DNA of 10,735 nucleotides. Source: an uncultured Candidatus Saccharibacteria bacterium. GTDB taxonomy: Bacteria > Patescibacteriota > Saccharimonadia > Saccharimonadales > Saccharimonadaceae. The translations under genes were made by a program, and so were the position numbers. The notes under the pieces are model-generated. The model had not been told where the DNA came from and searched no databases. It saw only the letters and a program-made list of their open reading frames with translations. This document shows, piece after piece, positions 1 through 6,011 of the stretch (position 1 is its first letter; each line of letters begins with the position of its first letter). The DNA is taken from assembly GCA_938041005.1 (NCBI GenBank), contig CALHZJ010000110.1:1-10735 (forward strand), given 5' to 3'.

Positions 1-152
1 AGAATGACGTTGCGTTGCAGATGCTGGCATTTAATGCGCCAGAAGAATTTTTCCGAGAGGCGGGAGATGTGGCGTCTGCATGGTTTCAGCCAACCATAAA
101 TGAGTGGCAGGGAATGAAGTCGGTTGAAGGGCGATTGTTGTATTTGGCTTAG
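1..152 (+). CDS. C-terminal end of a protein, possibly the OB-fold domain of RecJ exonuclease (5' truncated)
   Basis: Reading from base 3, the frame stays open for 49 codons and ends at TAG 150-152; its start lies outside the window. The fragment begins NDVALQMLAFNAPEEFF and includes INEWQGMKSVEGRLLYL near its end. The pattern 'hydrophobic-F-x-APE-x-F', then a strand, then 'x-E-W-x-G-x-K-S-x-x-x-x-L' resembles the C-terminal OB fold of RecJ, the 5'-3' single-strand DNA exonuclease used in recombination and mismatch repair, where a W/Y-x-G-x-x-S/T motif precedes the last strand. Only about 49 residues are visible and no catalytic DHH residues fall inside the window, so the assignment rests on a remembered family pattern. 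It could be another OB-fold protein. That this is real coding sequence is more certain than its name. Confidence 0.45.
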   Translation, partial: NDVALQMLAFNAPEEFFREAGDVASAWFQPTINEWQGMKSVEGRLLYLA

Positions 153-231
153 GCGTAATAGTTGCGTTCCGTATAGAGTAAATATATTATTAGAGTGTAT
201 TAATATTTTTGGGTGGAAGGAAGGATTTTTT

Positions 232-237
232 GGGAGG
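232..237 (+). promoter_or_regulatory. Shine-Dalgarno site fixing the start at 247
   Basis: GGGAGG lies 9 bases before ATG 247-249. It decides the start of the following gene: the alternative TTG at 124 has no such site and would overlap the preceding gene. Confidence 0.65.
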
Positions 238-246
238 TTTGGTAAT

Positions 247-783
247 ATGGAGTTTTCTAATAGCGGCAGTGAAATTATATATCAGAAAGATACACATACT
301 AGCCTGGGGAGGGTAGCGCTAAAGTTACTGACTAATTATCACGAAGATACACGCTCGGAGCTGCCTGGCAAAGCCTTAGCGGATCTTAAAGAAGAGTATG
401 ATGACGTAGCGGGTAAACATAAGGAATTCGCTGAACATTTGAATGAAGCTTCTAGCTTGAGTTCTTTGGTAGCAGCTGCTGGTCACTTAATTTCCCTAAA
501 GGACGTAATGTATGAGATAAATAATGGCGTTCAATTGTCTTTATCCAGTGATGCGAATGGAGAAGTTCCTGGCGATTCGGCTTTGCCAGAAAATATTCCT
601 TGTGACCTTGCCAAAGTTAAAATTTCTGAAAATGATGATGGTACGTATACTGCCAAGATCCCTGTTACAGAACACAGATTTGACTGTAATAGGCATATAC
701 GGGCTGATGTGACCATTTATACTATTACGTTTACTTCTGATGGTGAGGTATTAAATCTCACGTCAAAGAAGGTGAAGGGATAA
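247..783 (+). CDS. Unrecognised 178-residue protein, helical N-terminal half and beta-rich C-terminal half
   Basis: I do not recognise this protein. The frame is open from TTG 124, but I chose ATG 247 because GGGAGG stands 9 bases before it, and because the translation between 124 and 246 (rich in Cys, Trp and Arg) reads like untranslated AT-rich sequence. Residues 15-95 are charged and probably helical, with a short coiled-coil-like stretch near 42-68 (repeated Lys/Glu and KEF-EHL spacing). Residues 120-178 alternate in a beta pattern (DGTYTAKIPV, ADVTIYTITF). There is no signal peptide and no membrane segment, so it is probably cytoplasmic. Its only cysteines are C119 and C147. It sits between the possible recJ end and the strong rpsU promoter, with 94 bases of AT-rich leader before it, so it may be an accessory insertion with its own transcription unit. 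Function unknown. Confidence 0.7.
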   Translation: MEFSNSGSEIIYQKDTHTSLGRVALKLLTNYHEDTRSELPGKALADLKEEYDDVAGKHKEFAEHLNEASSLSSLVAAAGHLISLKDVMYEINNGVQLSLSSDANGEVPGDSALPENIPCDLAKVKISENDDGTYTAKIPVTEHRFDCNRHIRADVTIYTITFTSDGEVLNLTSKKVKG

Positions 784-788
784 TCTAG

Positions 789-817
789 TTGGCAAATACT
801 TTCTTATCTGTTATAAT
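789..817 (+). promoter_or_regulatory. Strong sigma-70-type promoter of the rpsU operon, placed for a (near) leaderless mRNA
   Basis: A -35 box TTGGCA (789-794), a 17-base spacer and a perfect -10 TATAAT (812-817) are present, with an extended -10 TG at 809-810. Only nine bases separate the -10 box from ATG 827, so transcription should begin at about 824, giving a leader of 0-3 bases. No Shine-Dalgarno site fits in that space. Confidence 0.85.
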
Positions 818-826
818 GTTTGCAGT

Positions 827-1042
827 ATGGTACAAGTAACACGTAAAGATCAGAAGGAAGCGAACGAAAATATTATTCGTCGTTTCAACCGCAGGGTTTT
901 GCAAAGCGGTGTTTTGGCTCGCGCTAAGAGCGTTATGCGTTTTGAAAAACCAATTTCAAAGACCGAGCGTCGTAAAAAAGCTATTATTCGCCGCGAGCGA
1001 CGAGCTGAAAAAACGGCAAAAATGCGCCTAGGGGTGCGTTAA
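827..1042 (+). CDS. rpsU: Small ribosomal subunit protein bS21
   Basis: This 71-residue, very basic protein is bS21, which binds the 30S platform beside the 3' end of 16S rRNA near the anti-Shine-Dalgarno site. Visible hallmarks are the early acidic/Asn stretch followed by IIRRFNRRV (residues 16-24), then VMRFEKPISKTERRKKA (36-52), matching the family 'R-F-K-R ... x-Y-E-K-P-S-x-x-R-x-x-K' pattern, and an Arg/Lys-rich tail. Its length is typical of the family. ATG 827 is chosen because the homology starts there and the promoter leaves no room for an earlier start. The stop TAA overlaps the yqeY ATG by one base, making it the first gene of rpsU-yqeY-adk-map; rpsU next to yqeY is also found in other bacteria. 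With a leaderless message, its translation would not depend on anti-Shine-Dalgarno pairing, which is notable given where bS21 sits. Confidence 0.92.
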   Translation: MVQVTRKDQKEANENIIRRFNRRVLQSGVLARAKSVMRFEKPISKTERRKKAIIRRERRAEKTAKMRLGVR

Positions 1043-1500
1043 TGTCTGCGCTAAAAGAGCGCATTACTAGTGAAATGAAAGCCGCTCTATTGAGCGGCGA
1101 TCGTTTTCGTGGTGATGTTTTGCGTAATCTAAAGGCAGCAATCTTAAACGAAGAAGTTTCTTTGGGCAAGCGAGAAGACGGCTTGGATGATGCTGAAATT
1201 GAAAAAGTCGTTGCTCGAGAAGTGAAAAAGCGCGTCGAAAGTGCGGATTTATATCGAAAGAACGACCGTGCGGAATTGGCGGAACCTGAAGAAAAAGAAG
1301 CGGAAATTTTACGAGAATTTTTGCCAGAGCAACTTGGCGAGGCGGAAATCTCAAAGATTGTAGAAGAAGTTATTGCGGGTATGGACGATGTTTCAATTCA
1401 GAAAATGGGACAAGTTATTGGCGCGGTAAAAAATAAGGCTGGCAATGCTGCGGATGGCGCGTTGGTGGCAAAAATTGTTAAAGAAAAACTCACAAAATAG
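1042..1500 (+). CDS. yqeY: GatB/YqeY domain protein
   Basis: A 152-residue, highly charged and helical protein of the YqeY family, related to the C-terminal domain of GatB in the Asp-tRNA(Asn)/Glu-tRNA(Gln) amidotransferase. It is thought to bind tRNA, but the role of the stand-alone form is not established. Visible family features are the N-terminal LKERITSEMKAAL (4-16), the central LREFLPEQL (90-98; the family 'x-x-Y/F-L-P-x-Q-L' motif) and the C-terminal MGQVIGAVKNKAGNAADG (122-139), matching 'MGkvMg-x-k-x-k-x-x-G-x-aDG'. Its length of about 150 is normal. ATG 1042 overlaps the rpsU stop as TAATG, and AGGGG (1030-1034) lies a few bases upstream, so translation is probably coupled to rpsU. 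It is followed 8 bases later by adk. Confidence 0.9.
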   Translation: MSALKERITSEMKAALLSGDRFRGDVLRNLKAAILNEEVSLGKREDGLDDAEIEKVVAREVKKRVESADLYRKNDRAELAEPEEKEAEILREFLPEQLGEAEISKIVEEVIAGMDDVSIQKMGQVIGAVKNKAGNAADGALVAKIVKEKLTK

Positions 1501-1508
1501 GAGGAAAA

Positions 1509-2066
1509 ATGATTGTATTTTTTGGGCCAGCCGGTGCTGGTAAGAGCGTGCAGGGGCAGATTCTGGCGGCGCGTCATGGTTGGCGTTGGCTTAGTGCCGG
1601 ACAGTTGTTGCGCGATACTCACGATGGCGAATTGATTCATCGTATGCAATCTGGCGAACTGGTGCCGATGAAAACTATCAACGGTTTGATGGGCGAGGCT
1701 CTTAATAAAGCTAAGGATATTAATGGTGTAATTCTGGACGGCTATCCAAGACAATTAGAGCAGGCTAAATGGCTGATTGAGTCGCGTTCACATCACGGAA
1801 AAGACGTTAAGTTGGTGATTGTGCTGGAAGTTCCGCGCGATGAAATTCTGGAGCGTTTGAGAGTTCGCGGTCGAGTTGACGACACGCCTGAAGCAATCGA
1901 CAAACGACTCAGTATTTATCGAGGTGAAATTTACCCGATTCTGGATTATTTGAATGACAATGGTGTTCCAATTGTGCATATGAGCGGTGTTGGAACTGTT
2001 GGTCAAGTTCATGATGAAATCGAGAGAGAGCTGGTCAGTCGCGGCATCGTTGAGGGCGTAAAATGA
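1509..2066 (+). CDS. adk: Adenylate kinase, short-LID form with variant nucleotide-binding motifs
   Basis: A 185-residue P-loop nucleoside monophosphate kinase, most likely adenylate kinase (ATP + AMP to 2 ADP) in the cytoplasm. The Walker A loop is GPAGAGKS (6-13, Lys12), the NMP-binding region SAGQLLR (29-35), then LDGYPR (76-81), and the LID hinge GRVDDTPEAIDKRL (121-134) with its conserved Arg and Asp pair. The LID insert carrying the zinc-knuckle or HPxSGR-type segment of long bacterial enzymes is absent, so this is the short form. Departures from the usual bacterial sequence are visible: GKGT becomes GKSV, STGD becomes SAGQ, and LVPD becomes LVPM. A perfect AGGAGG (1499-1504) precedes ATG 1509. 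The stop TGA overlaps the map start (ATGA). Given the motif changes, a related NMP kinase is the main alternative. Confidence 0.85.
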   Translation: MIVFFGPAGAGKSVQGQILAARHGWRWLSAGQLLRDTHDGELIHRMQSGELVPMKTINGLMGEALNKAKDINGVILDGYPRQLEQAKWLIESRSHHGKDVKLVIVLEVPRDEILERLRVRGRVDDTPEAIDKRLSIYRGEIYPILDYLNDNGVPIVHMSGVGTVGQVHDEIERELVSRGIVEGVK

Positions 2067-2830
2067 GTCAATTGATCACTGGAGAAAAAACGCCGCAACA
2101 GATGAAAGATATGCGCGAGTGCGGCAAAATGCTTGCGACAATTTATGATGAATTGAAAAAATCCGTAACGGCTGGAATGAGTGAGTTGGACGCTAATGAT
2201 TTTGTAGCCAAGCGAATTAAAGATTTTGGTGCAGAAGCGACTTATCTTACGGACGAAGTGAAGTTTCCGGGAGTGATTTGTATATCGACGAACGAGCAAT
2301 TGGTGCATTCTTTCCCGACCGAATATGTTTTTGAAAAGGGCGACGTGGTTAGCTTCGATTTGGTGATTGGCTATCGTGGAATGAAGACGGATAGCGCTTT
2401 TACTATGGTTGTCGATGAAGAGCCTAAGGGTGCGAAGAAACATTTATTGCACGCAACAGAACAGAGTTTATATGCTGGAATTGACGCGATAACTGGCGAT
2501 GGAACGAGAGTTGGTGATATTTCAGCGGGAGTGGAAGCTGTACTGAAGAAGGCTAAACTTGGTATAATCCGTGAACTAGTTGGTCATGGCGTGGGGCTGA
2601 GTATGCATATGGAGCCAGAAATTCCGAATTACGGCAGGCGAGGAACTGGTCCGATTTTGCACGCTGGCGATACAATTGCAATTGAACCGATGGCGAGCTT
2701 GGGCGGCGAAAAAATTATCACCGACAGCGACGGTTGGACAATTAGTATGAAAGACGGCAGTCTGGGTGCGCATTTTGAACATACGGTATTGATTACCGAA
2801 ACTGGCGCTGAAATTCTGACGAAGCTTTAA
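2063..2830 (+). CDS. map: Methionine aminopeptidase, type I
   Basis: A 255-residue type I methionine aminopeptidase, which removes the initiator methionine from new proteins. All five metal ligands of the pita-bread fold can be placed: Asp99 (VSFDLV), Asp110 (KTDSAF), His175 (GHGVG), Glu208 (AIEPM) and Glu239 (FEHTV). The catalytic histidines also match: His82 in LVHSFP, and His182 in MHMEPEIPNYG. Length is normal for type I, and there is no type II insert or N-terminal zinc finger. ATG 2063 overlaps the adk stop by four bases (ATGA), with GAGGG at 2052-2056 as a plausible ribosome site. An adk-map pair is common in bacteria, often beside infA and ribosomal genes; here it follows rpsU-yqeY instead. 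The gene ends only 3 bases from the convergent pilin gene, and no intrinsic terminator is visible. Confidence 0.95.
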   Translation: MSQLITGEKTPQQMKDMRECGKMLATIYDELKKSVTAGMSELDANDFVAKRIKDFGAEATYLTDEVKFPGVICISTNEQLVHSFPTEYVFEKGDVVSFDLVIGYRGMKTDSAFTMVVDEEPKGAKKHLLHATEQSLYAGIDAITGDGTRVGDISAGVEAVLKKAKLGIIRELVGHGVGLSMHMEPEIPNYGRRGTGPILHAGDTIAIEPMASLGGEKIITDSDGWTISMKDGSLGAHFEHTVLITETGAEILTKL

Positions 2831-2833
2831 TTA

Positions 2834-3460
2834 TTAATCTGAATCCAGCGATTCGTTATCGAAATCTATCTCGGCGACTATATATCGGGGCTGAGTGGCA
2901 AGATCGCCGCCGCCCCATCCGCCAGCATAACGAGTTACGCCGTGCTCAGCTTGCCAATCTAGATCTGTTTTTTGGCTGCATTTTAGATCATCCATCTTTT
3001 TGCGCATCTGTTTTTGCTCGATTCCGTCATTATATACTTCAATGTAGAAAAATACTTTATTTTTGCCACACTCTCTGTATCCAATATTATTTTTTAGCGA
3101 AGTGTCTTTTGTTGGACCGTTTTTTAGGGTATTTAATAAGTTGTCTGGAAGGTAATTAGCCTGATGCATAGCGCGACCAATACCGCCGCCGTCAAACACT
3201 CTTACGCCTAAATCAGTATATCCTCCACCAGGACTATCATAGAATCCAAGCGGTTTATAATTTCTTAAAGGAATTTTATTTCCACCGGCTACGTATGATT
3301 TAAAAGCAGTTTCGACTTGATGTAATGTCTCTTTTGCAGCCGCGTCATACGCGTTCTCTCTGAACTTAGAATATGATATAGTGGCAATTCCCGTAAGAAT
3401 ACCGATAACGCAAATACCTATAATAAGCTCGACAAGAGTAAAACCGTTTATGTTTTTCAT
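2834..3460 (-). CDS. Type IV pilin (prepilin), class III signal peptide
   Basis: A 208-residue type IV pilin or pseudopilin. It has a six-residue leader MKNING followed by FTLVELIIGICVIGILTGI: cleavage by prepilin peptidase is expected after Gly6, leaving N-methylated Phe1 and the invariant Glu5 of the mature protein. A hydrophobic helix covers residues 7-30, then an amphipathic helix (30-58) and a globular head rich in Gly and Tyr. Cys131 and Cys161 in the head could form the D-region disulfide seen in many pilins. I chose ATG 3458-3460 because the leader must start there; the frame extends upstream to 3592 but that part is not pilin-like and overlaps ftsA. It would be assembled into an extracellular fibre for attachment or twitching. 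No other pil genes are in the window. It has its own divergent promoter. Confidence 0.9.
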   Translation of the reverse strand: MKNINGFTLVELIIGICVIGILTGIATISYSKFRENAYDAAAKETLHQVETAFKSYVAGGNKIPLRNYKPLGFYDSPGGGYTDLGVRVFDGGGIGRAMHQANYLPDNLLNTLKNGPTKDTSLKNNIGYRECGKNKVFFYIEVYNDGIEQKQMRKKMDDLKCSQKTDLDWQAEHGVTRYAGGWGGGDLATQPRYIVAEIDFDNESLDSD

Positions 3461-3469
3461 TGTGAGGAT

Positions 3470-3498
3470 ATTGTAGCAGAAATATTTTTTGGCAGCAA
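3470..3498 (-). promoter_or_regulatory. Minus-strand promoter of the pilin gene, (near) leaderless
   Basis: Read on the minus strand: -35 TTGCTG (3498-3493), a 17-base spacer and -10 TACAAT (3475-3470), with an extended -10 TG one base before the hexamer. Nine bases separate the -10 from the pilin ATG, so the predicted start site is near 3463 and the leader about 3 bases. No Shine-Dalgarno site is present. Confidence 0.7.
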
Positions 3499-3519
3499 CA
3501 AGGTAATTCACTTGCCAAA
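3488..3519. repeat. 7-bp inverted repeat spanning the divergent pilin/ftsA promoters
   Basis: TTTGGCA (3488-3494) and TGCCAAA (3513-3519) are perfect inverted copies with an 18-base gap. The right arm covers the ftsA -35 box and the left arm touches the pilin -35 box, so it could be an operator acting on both. Arms this short can arise by chance. Confidence 0.35.
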
Positions 3520-3541
3520 TTATAGGCATAACCTGTATAAT
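3512..3541 (+). promoter_or_regulatory. Promoter of ftsA, leaderless
   Basis: TTGCCA (3512-3517), an 18-base spacer and a perfect -10 TATAAT (3536-3541). Seven bases later stands ATG 3549, so transcription should start at 3548-3549, on or next to the A of the start codon. No room exists for a ribosome binding site. Confidence 0.8.
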
Positions 3542-3548
3542 AGAGCTT

Positions 3549-4775
3549 ATGCAGGAGCAATCTCGATATGTGGTAGGAATTGATATTGGCACGAAAAACG
3601 TGCGCTGTGTCGTTGGTTATATTGACGCAGAAAATGGTGCGCCAAAAATTGTTGGCGTCGGTGAAGCGCCGAATAGCGGAATGCGAAAGGGAACAGTAAC
3701 GAATTTGAGTGGCCCAGCCGAAGCTATTGATAAGGCCTTGGAGCCAGCTGAGCGAATGAGCGGTCATCAGATTAACGCAGCTACATTGAGTATTAACGGA
3801 TCTCATTTATTGAGTACGAAAGCCGACGGAATGATTACCGTTGGAACCGTTAATAATGAAGTTACTCATGATGATATATTGAGGCTGGAGGAAGTTGCTA
3901 CAACTGGAAAAGTGCCGCAGAATAGAGAAATTTTAGATATTATTGCGCACGCGTATAGGCTGGATGGTCAGGATAATATTAAAGATCCAATTGGTATGAC
4001 TGGCGCGCGTCTGGAAATTAGGGCGAATGTCGTGTCTGGTTTGGTTCCACACATTACTAATTTACAGAAGTCGGCGGAAATGGCTAAGGTTGAGGCTGTG
4101 TCTGTTGTTCCGTCGGTCTTGGCGGCAGCTCAATCCGTTCTTACAGAAAGTCAGCGTGAAAATGGTGTTGCGGTGATTGATTTTGGTGCGGCAACTACAG
4201 GAATTGCCATTTACGAAGAGGGCGATTTGCAACATCTGGCGGTTATCCCAATGGGCGGTCAGAATGTAACGAACGATTTGGCTATTGGGCTCAGGACGGA
4301 TCCGGAAATTGCGGAAGTTGTGAAATTGGCGCACGCGAGATTTGGCGGCGAGACTTTGGGTGAAGTTGAAACGAAGGTTGAAAAGCAGGCATATAAGTTC
4401 AATCAAGAAGAAATTGATGAGATTGTTCAAGCGCGATACGAAGAGATTTTTGAGGTAATTGCTAAAGAATTGAAGCGAGCTGGACGATTGGGAAAGCTAC
4501 CGAGCGGCGTTGTGTTGGTTGGTGGTGCGGCGAAAGTCAAGGGTATGGTAGAGTTTACGAAAGATCAATTGAGCGTGGCGGCACGCTTGGGTGTTCCGGC
4601 TGGCTATAGCGGAGTTAGCGATGAAGTGAAGGGCGCAGAATTTTCGGCTGCGGTTGGTCTGATGTTGATTGATTCTATGGGTATTTCGCAGCAGGTAAAA
4701 CCGATAGTTGGCGCAAATGATGTCACTAAAAAAGCTGGCGGTTTACTCAAAAATATTTTCGCTAGATTTAAATAA
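3549..4775 (+). CDS. ftsA: Cell division protein FtsA
   Basis: A 408-residue actin-like ATPase that links FtsZ filaments to the membrane at the division site. Visible landmarks are the phosphate-1 loop GIDIGTKNVR (10-19), the FtsA-specific 1C region (about 82-165, with SINGSHLLSTKADGMITV and the following acidic segment), phosphate-2 VIDFGAATTGIAIYEEG (209-225), and the adenosine motif VVLVGGAAKVKG (321-332, usually TGGGA). A hydrophobic/basic C-terminal helix, AGGLLKNIFARFK (396-408), is the expected amphipathic membrane-targeting sequence. Length is close to the usual 400-420. ATG 3549 is supported by the promoter just upstream and by the actin fold starting at residue 7. It is followed by ftsZ after 37 bases. 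Division genes alone are present here; no mraZ, mur or ftsQ genes precede ftsA. Confidence 0.95.
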   Translation: MQEQSRYVVGIDIGTKNVRCVVGYIDAENGAPKIVGVGEAPNSGMRKGTVTNLSGPAEAIDKALEPAERMSGHQINAATLSINGSHLLSTKADGMITVGTVNNEVTHDDILRLEEVATTGKVPQNREILDIIAHAYRLDGQDNIKDPIGMTGARLEIRANVVSGLVPHITNLQKSAEMAKVEAVSVVPSVLAAAQSVLTESQRENGVAVIDFGAATTGIAIYEEGDLQHLAVIPMGGQNVTNDLAIGLRTDPEIAEVVKLAHARFGGETLGEVETKVEKQAYKFNQEEIDEIVQARYEEIFEVIAKELKRAGRLGKLPSGVVLVGGAAKVKGMVEFTKDQLSVAARLGVPAGYSGVSDEVKGAEFSAAVGLMLIDSMGISQQVKPIVGANDVTKKAGGLLKNIFARFK

Positions 4776-4776
4776 A

Positions 4777-4785
4777 TGATATACT
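4777..4785 (+). promoter_or_regulatory. Possible extended -10 promoter for ftsZ
   Basis: TGATATACT (TG 4777-4778, hexamer 4780-4785) lies just after the ftsA stop. No good -35 box is visible 16-18 bases upstream, so it would depend on the extended -10. A start near 4792 gives a 21-base leader containing GAGAGGG (4801-4807) before ATG 4813. It would let ftsZ be expressed beyond the ftsA level. Confidence 0.4.
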
Positions 4786-4812
4786 TTATGTAAGGATTAA
4801 GAGAGGGAATAT

Positions 4813-6006
4813 ATGCCGCAAATACAACCAAGTGAAGTTCAAACATTTGCCAGCATAAAGGTCGTCGGTGTCGGCGGCGCTGGTGGCTCAGCTATTAACC
4901 GAATGAAAGACGCTGGTCTAACTGGCGTTCAGTTCATTGCTATGAATACGGACGCCCAGGCGTTGCATAATTCGAAGGCTGACATAAAGATTCATCTTGG
5001 TCGTGACGCAACTAATGGTTTGGGCGCTGGTGCCGACCCTACTGTTGGCGAGGCCGCAGCTAATGAATCTCGTGACGAAATTAGGGAAGCGCTAGAAGGC
5101 GCGGATATGGTATTCGTGACGATTGGTGCTGGTGGCGGAACTGGTTCTGGTGCTGGTTATGTTGTGGCAGAAGTGGCGCGTGAACTTGGTATTCTGGTAG
5201 TTGGCGTGGCAACTCGACCGTTTAGCTTTGAGGGTGAAAAGCGCCGAGTTAACGCGGATTGGGCGATTTCTCACTTGGGACGCGAAGTTGATACCTTGAT
5301 TACGATTCCAAATGACAGATTATTGCAGACGATTGATCGCCGAACTCCTCTGTTGGAAACTTTCAAAATTGCTGACGATGTTTTAAGGCAGGGTGTTCAG
5401 GGCATTTCTGAACTGATTACTGAGCATGGTTTGATTAACCTTGACTTTGCCGATGTTAAGGCGATTATGAGTAATGCTGGTTCGGCTTTGATGGGAATTG
5501 GACGAGCAAGTGGTGATGACCGAGCGGTTCAGGCGGCGCAGCAAGCTATTGAAAGTCCGCTAATTGAGGTGTCGATTGATGGCGCCAAGGGTGTATTGTT
5601 CAATGTAACTGGTGGCTATGATATGAGTATGGCAGAAATCCAGGAAGCCGCAGAAATTATTACTAGCGCTGTTAGTCCGAATGCCAACATTATTTTTGGT
5701 GCGACTTTGAAGCCGGAAATGGAAGACGAGCTGGTTATTACGGTGATTGCGACAGGATTTGATAGCGATACATTCCGCCAGCAGGAAGTTAGCTTGACTG
5801 TGGGTGACGATACGAAACCTGCCGAAACAGAAGTTGATGACGAAATGGTTAAAAATATTGACCTAGAGTTGGATAAGGAAGAATCTGCCGAAAGTTTTGC
5901 GGCTGAGCCAGAGACTAATATTTGGGAAAATCCAACCGTTGAAGCTGACGATGATGAGGATGATACGCCGGCATTTCTGAGGCGACGAAAGAAGAACAAG
6001 GAGTAG
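4813..6006 (+). CDS. ftsZ: Cell division protein FtsZ
   Basis: A 397-residue tubulin-like GTPase that polymerises into the Z-ring. Seen in order: IKVVGVGGAGGSAINRM (15-31), MNTDAQAL (44-51), the GTP signature GGGTGSG (107-113), RPFSFEGEKR (135-144), the T7 synergy loop NLDFADVKAIM (209-219, with catalytic Asp210 and Asp213), and a GTPase/C-terminal domain ending near 330. Residues 331-380 form an acidic linker, followed by the conserved C-terminal peptide TPAFLRRRKK (385-394) that binds FtsA. The signature carries Ser where most FtsZ have Thr (also the tubulin form), and the usual following Ala-Pro is Gly-Tyr. ATG 4813 has GAGAGGG five bases upstream. The gene follows ftsA closely and precedes the nrdR-like gene by 5 bases. 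Confidence 0.97.
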   Translation: MPQIQPSEVQTFASIKVVGVGGAGGSAINRMKDAGLTGVQFIAMNTDAQALHNSKADIKIHLGRDATNGLGAGADPTVGEAAANESRDEIREALEGADMVFVTIGAGGGTGSGAGYVVAEVARELGILVVGVATRPFSFEGEKRRVNADWAISHLGREVDTLITIPNDRLLQTIDRRTPLLETFKIADDVLRQGVQGISELITEHGLINLDFADVKAIMSNAGSALMGIGRASGDDRAVQAAQQAIESPLIEVSIDGAKGVLFNVTGGYDMSMAEIQEAAEIITSAVSPNANIIFGATLKPEMEDELVITVIATGFDSDTFRQQEVSLTVGDDTKPAETEVDDEMVKNIDLELDKEESAESFAAEPETNIWENPTVEADDDEDDTPAFLRRRKKNKE

Positions 6007-6011
6007 ATAAA

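Noticed and set aside
124..246. Upstream extension of the unrecognised gene to TTG 124
   Set aside because: It overlaps the preceding gene, lacks a ribosome site, and its translation looks non-coding; GGGAGG before ATG 247 gives a better start.
2841..2854. Hairpin GAATC-CAGC-GATTC just after the map stop as a terminator
   Set aside because: The stem is only 5 bp with mixed composition, there is no T-tract on either side, and it lies inside the pilin coding end.
3461..3592. Extension of the minus-strand pilin frame to 3592
   Set aside because: It would run through both promoters and into ftsA, and a pilin needs its short leader directly before FTLVE, which fixes ATG at 3460.
5616..5999. Minus-strand open frame opposite the end of ftsZ, and similar antisense frames elsewhere
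   Set aside because: Their composition (runs of Ser or Asn) mirrors the sense gene, they lack start signals and resemble no family.
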